DNA from: Promicromonosporaceae bacterium
GTDB lineage: Bacteria > Actinomycetota > Actinomycetes > Actinomycetales > Cellulomonadaceae
Reading direction: 5' to 3'
Assembly: GCA_009780755.1 (NCBI GenBank)
Contig: WQZL01000103.1
Location: forward strand, 1-8,810
DNA: 8,810 bases
Position 1 is the first letter of the stretch; the number at the start of each line of letters is the position of its first letter. Below the pieces are notes generated by a model. It worked only from the letters and a program-made list of their open reading frames with translations, was not told the DNA's origin and ran no database searches. Of the stretch, positions 6,951 through 8,810 are shown piece after piece. The position numbers were made by a program, and so were the translations under genes.

Positions 6951-6997
6951 TGGTGGTTTTGACACGTCGGGCCTAGCCGCCCTCCTGCTCAACCACC
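6951..6997 (-). repeat. REP-like element, copy B, overlapping the end of a glycosyltransferase gene
   Basis: Terminal arms GGTGGTT (6952-6958) and AACCACC (6991-6997) bound the element. Read on the minus strand it begins GGTGGTTGAGCAGGA and ends GACGTGTCAAAACCACC. The first nine bases, GGT GGT TGA, are the last two Gly codons and the stop of the glycosyltransferase gene, so the element fixes that protein's C-terminus. With copy A it forms an inverted, REPIN-like doublet, and the strong hairpin may also end transcription. Confidence 0.65.
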
Positions 6998-8173
6998 TGG
7001 GTTTGGATCAATGAGGGCGGCGATGGTGGGGGCTTGGGTGGTGGGGGTGTAGGTGGTTAGGGCGTGGTTGCGGGCGACTTGGCCTAGCGAGCGGCCGAGG
7101 GTGTTGTACTCATCGACGATGAGGTCTAGGTAGTGATCCCATTCCGGGTCGGGGACTAACAGGCCCGTCCGCTCGTGGTCGATGGCCCGCGACATGGCGA
7201 ATGTGGGCGAGGCCAGCGTCGGAATGCCAACAGCCGCCGCGTCGAAATACTTCAGCTCGGATTTGCAGTTGGTGAAGCTATTGTTTTGCAGCGGCGCAAT
7301 ATTCACCTCGGTCTGGCCGATCACGCGCTGCAATTCCAGGTAGCCCACGTATGGCACCACCTCAACGCGATCTGCGAAATCGGCCAGCACGGTGCAGCCC
7401 AGATCGATATGGCCCACCAGGCGCAGCGCCACATCCTCCCGACGGCGCAGCAACCGCGCCATAGCTCCAGCAACGAGAGCGAAGTCCCGACTGTGCGTGG
7501 GCGTGCCGCTGAAATAACCCAGATGCAGCCGCCCGTCAGCCCGTGGCTCACCTCGCGCCGCGACCACCGCTTCCGAGACCGCAAGTTGATCGTCGCCCAT
7601 GAAGTTCGGAATCACCCTCACCGGCTGCGGTAGGCGCTCTCGCACCTGCCCGGCTAGGTAATCGTTTGTCACAATAACCTCGTCGGCCATCTCCATGACG
7701 GCCCGGTGCCGGGCGGCGGTGCCGAAGCGGTGCGTCCACATCTCCTCGGTGGCCTCATGCGAATCCTCACGCAGACCAAGGGTGTCTACCATCAGCGGTA
7801 TTGAGGCCGGGTCGAAATAGAGGTCGTCAATGTCGTAGAACACGCACGCGCCAAACCGCCGCGCGGCGTCTACCACCTGTGCGGTTGTGTCGCGGTACAC
7901 GGCGCGACACAACACCAACACGTCCACCTCCTTAGCCACATCGAGCAGCCGCGCCCCGTCCGCGTCCCAGAACCAGCTCGCACTCACTCCCGGTACGTGC
8001 GCATTGATGGCGCGGGCCATGTTGTAGCAGCGGTAGCGGAAGGTGGCCGCGTCAGGGTGGTGGTAGTAGTACGCCACCTTCACCGGCTCCGCGCGCAGCA
8101 TTTGCAGGCGCTCGCTTAGAGGAAGCCGCCACGGTTCTGCGCTCTCCAGCGGGGGCAGGTCAATCTCAAACAT
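6989..8173 (-). CDS. GT-B-like glycosyltransferase (GT4-type C-terminal half)
   Basis: A 394-residue cytoplasmic protein. The N-terminal half has VKVAYYYHHPDAATFRYRCY (31-50), DVLVLCRAVYRD (84-95) and the acidic FYDIDDLYFDP (112-122). The C-terminal half carries the donor-binding features LHLGYFSGTPTHSRDF (216-231), VEVVPYVGYLELQRVI (270-285) and NIAPLQNNSFTNCKSELKYF (291-310), followed by DAAAVGIPTLASPTFAM. SELKYFDAAAVGIPT takes the place of the classical EX7E segment, as in glycosyltransferases of surface polysaccharide clusters related to GT4. The start is ATG at 8173. It overlaps the preceding glycosyltransferase stop by 8 bases (ATGTTTGA), so the two are probably translated in a coupled way. 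The last residues, NPGG, come partly from a REP-like element. The sugar is not predictable. Confidence 0.85.
   Translation of the reverse strand: MFEIDLPPLESAEPWRLPLSERLQMLRAEPVKVAYYYHHPDAATFRYRCYNMARAINAHVPGVSASWFWDADGARLLDVAKEVDVLVLCRAVYRDTTAQVVDAARRFGACVFYDIDDLYFDPASIPLMVDTLGLREDSHEATEEMWTHRFGTAARHRAVMEMADEVIVTNDYLAGQVRERLPQPVRVIPNFMGDDQLAVSEAVVAARGEPRADGRLHLGYFSGTPTHSRDFALVAGAMARLLRRREDVALRLVGHIDLGCTVLADFADRVEVVPYVGYLELQRVIGQTEVNIAPLQNNSFTNCKSELKYFDAAAVGIPTLASPTFAMSRAIDHERTGLLVPDPEWDHYLDLIVDEYNTLGRSLGQVARNHALTTYTPTTQAPTIAALIDPNPGG
7015..7047 (+). other. Possible G-quadruplex motif within the end of the glycosyltransferase gene
   Basis: Four G runs lie in order on the plus strand: GGG (7015-7017), GGGGG (7028-7032), GGG (7036-7038) and GGGGG (7043-7047), with loops of 10, 3 and 4 bases. 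On the coding strand this is the Thr/Pro-rich stretch TTYTPTTQAPTIAAL. In such G+C-rich DNA the motif could be chance, and the G-rich strand is the template here. Confidence 0.25.
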
Positions 8174-8810
8174 CGCCGCGAGCCTTTGCTAGATGTTCCA
8201 CCACGTCGTACAGGACGACGGGCCACGGGCTGAGGCATGTGCCCTGCGGGGTGTACGGCTCCTGCCCCTCGGCCTCGATCCGCGCCACCGCCGCACCGAT
8301 GGCATCTGCGAGCGCCGAGGCATTTGGGACAGCCATGATGACGCGGTTAAGTTCTGTGGTCAGGTCTGGCTTCCCTGGCCAGGTGTTGGTCACCACGAAG
8401 GCGCCGCTGGCGGCCAGGGCGTTCGTTGCGTAGTCGGGGCGGGCCGATGCCGTTAGCGATAGCCCGAGATCGGCGGTGGCGAGCAGGTTGCGATAGGCGG
8501 GCCAGTCGAGGATGCCGAGGCGGGCAGGTGAGGTGTCGTCAAGGAGGCGGATGCCGGGGGCGTCGCGACCGGTGAGGTGGATTTGCCACCGCCCGGCGGC
8601 AAGGTAGCCGCGTTCGATGGCGAGATCGACGGCTGCCAGTGCCAAATCGGTGAGCCGATACGACAGGGGGGAAGTTTCGATCACCAGGTTTCGCGAGGTG
8701 TCCGGCACGGCACACACGCGGCCATCGGTGGCGAAAGTGGCCGCCGATGGCTCGAATGCCTGGCCAGTCTGGGCCAGGTTTTCCGCGCCGGCGCGGATCA
8801 GATGTTCGTA
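8166..8810 (-). CDS. Glycosyltransferase with WsaF-like C-terminal domain, 5' end beyond right edge
   Basis: The last 214 residues of a protein whose frame stays open to the window edge. A GTG at 8717 is an internal codon, because conserved-looking sequence continues upstream of it (FATDGRVCAVPDTSRNL). Visible features are a strand-helix NLVIETSPLSYRLTDLALAA, then WQIHLTGRD, LGILDWPAYRNLLATADLGL and SLTASARPDYATNALAASGA, then FVVTNTWPGKPDL. This order (G-x-L...YxxLLxxADLGLSL...P.Y...AASGAxVVTNxxxxKxDL) is the donor-binding half seen in WsaF-like rhamnosyltransferases and related GT-B enzymes. Rhamnose transfer is therefore possible but not shown. The stop overlaps the next glycosyltransferase start by 8 bases, putting both in one operon that must begin to the right of this window. 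Family call is fairly sure, substrate is not. Confidence 0.75.
   Translation of the reverse strand, partial: YEHLIRAGAENLAQTGQAFEPSAATFATDGRVCAVPDTSRNLVIETSPLSYRLTDLALAAVDLAIERGYLAAGRWQIHLTGRDAPGIRLLDDTSPARLGILDWPAYRNLLATADLGLSLTASARPDYATNALAASGAFVVTNTWPGKPDLTTELNRVIMAVPNASALADAIGAAVARIEAEGQEPYTPQGTCLSPWPVVLYDVVEHLAKARGDV

Noticed and set aside
6925..7014. A 29-codon plus-strand reading frame (begins MSKPSKLWCGGFDTSG) with a very good-looking SD, GAAGGAGG, just upstream: a possible small peptide or RiPP precursor.
   Set aside because: The SD, the ATG and most of the frame lie inside the inverted REP-like doublet, and the frame runs into the end of the convergent glycosyltransferase gene. No modification enzyme or transporter lies nearby.

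Overview
The window looks like a cell-surface polysaccharide locus of a high-GC Gram-positive bacterium (Actinomycetota). The signs are G+C-rich coding sequence (one 60-base row, 2821-2880, is 45/60 G+C), GC-ending codons, probable leaderless or weak-SD starts, a DUF2142-type membrane protein, and copies of a palindromic repeat (GGTGGTTGAG...TCGAAACCACC) that I associate with actinobacterial genomes. A precise genus cannot be called from this sequence alone.

Layout, left to right. 1-520 (minus) is the N-terminal part of a DUF2142 membrane protein that runs off the left edge. It is divergent from a GT2 glycosyltransferase at 575-1582 (plus). A convergent gap at 1583-1791 holds a striking nested palindrome with five copies of TTCGGTTGTT and, next to it, a GC-rich terminator-like hairpin. 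From 1792 to the right edge everything is on the minus strand. In transcription order (right to left) there is a WsaF-like glycosyltransferase open at the right edge (8166-8810), a second GT-B-like glycosyltransferase (6989-8173) overlapping it by 8 bases, a head-to-head pair of REP-like elements (6893-6997), an AbiEi antitoxin (6266-6808) and an AbiEii nucleotidyltransferase toxin (5394-6269) overlapping by 4 bases, a third REP-like element plus another hairpin (5294-5366), a Wzx-like flippase (4004-5272), and a 739-residue protein made of two fused GT4 glycosyltransferases (1792-4011) overlapping the flippase gene by 8 bases.

Functionally, the glycosyltransferases probably build a lipid-linked saccharide on the cytoplasmic face, and the Wzx-like protein would flip it across the membrane. 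The DUF2142 protein may be a membrane enzyme acting on the same surface polymer. The AbiE pair is a type IV toxin-antitoxin module (phage defence or addiction) sitting between genes that otherwise look like one tightly overlapped sugar operon. Its lower G+C (for example 28/60 in 5761-5820) and the repeats at both ends suggest it was inserted. It has its own likely operator, an 11-bp inverted repeat upstream of the antitoxin.

I see no rRNA, tRNA, CRISPR array, transposase or replication origin. No single wholly new system is provable here. The best candidates for a second look are the five-copy nested palindrome, the REP-bounded AbiE insertion with its operator, and the REP pair that supplies the end of a glycosyltransferase gene.
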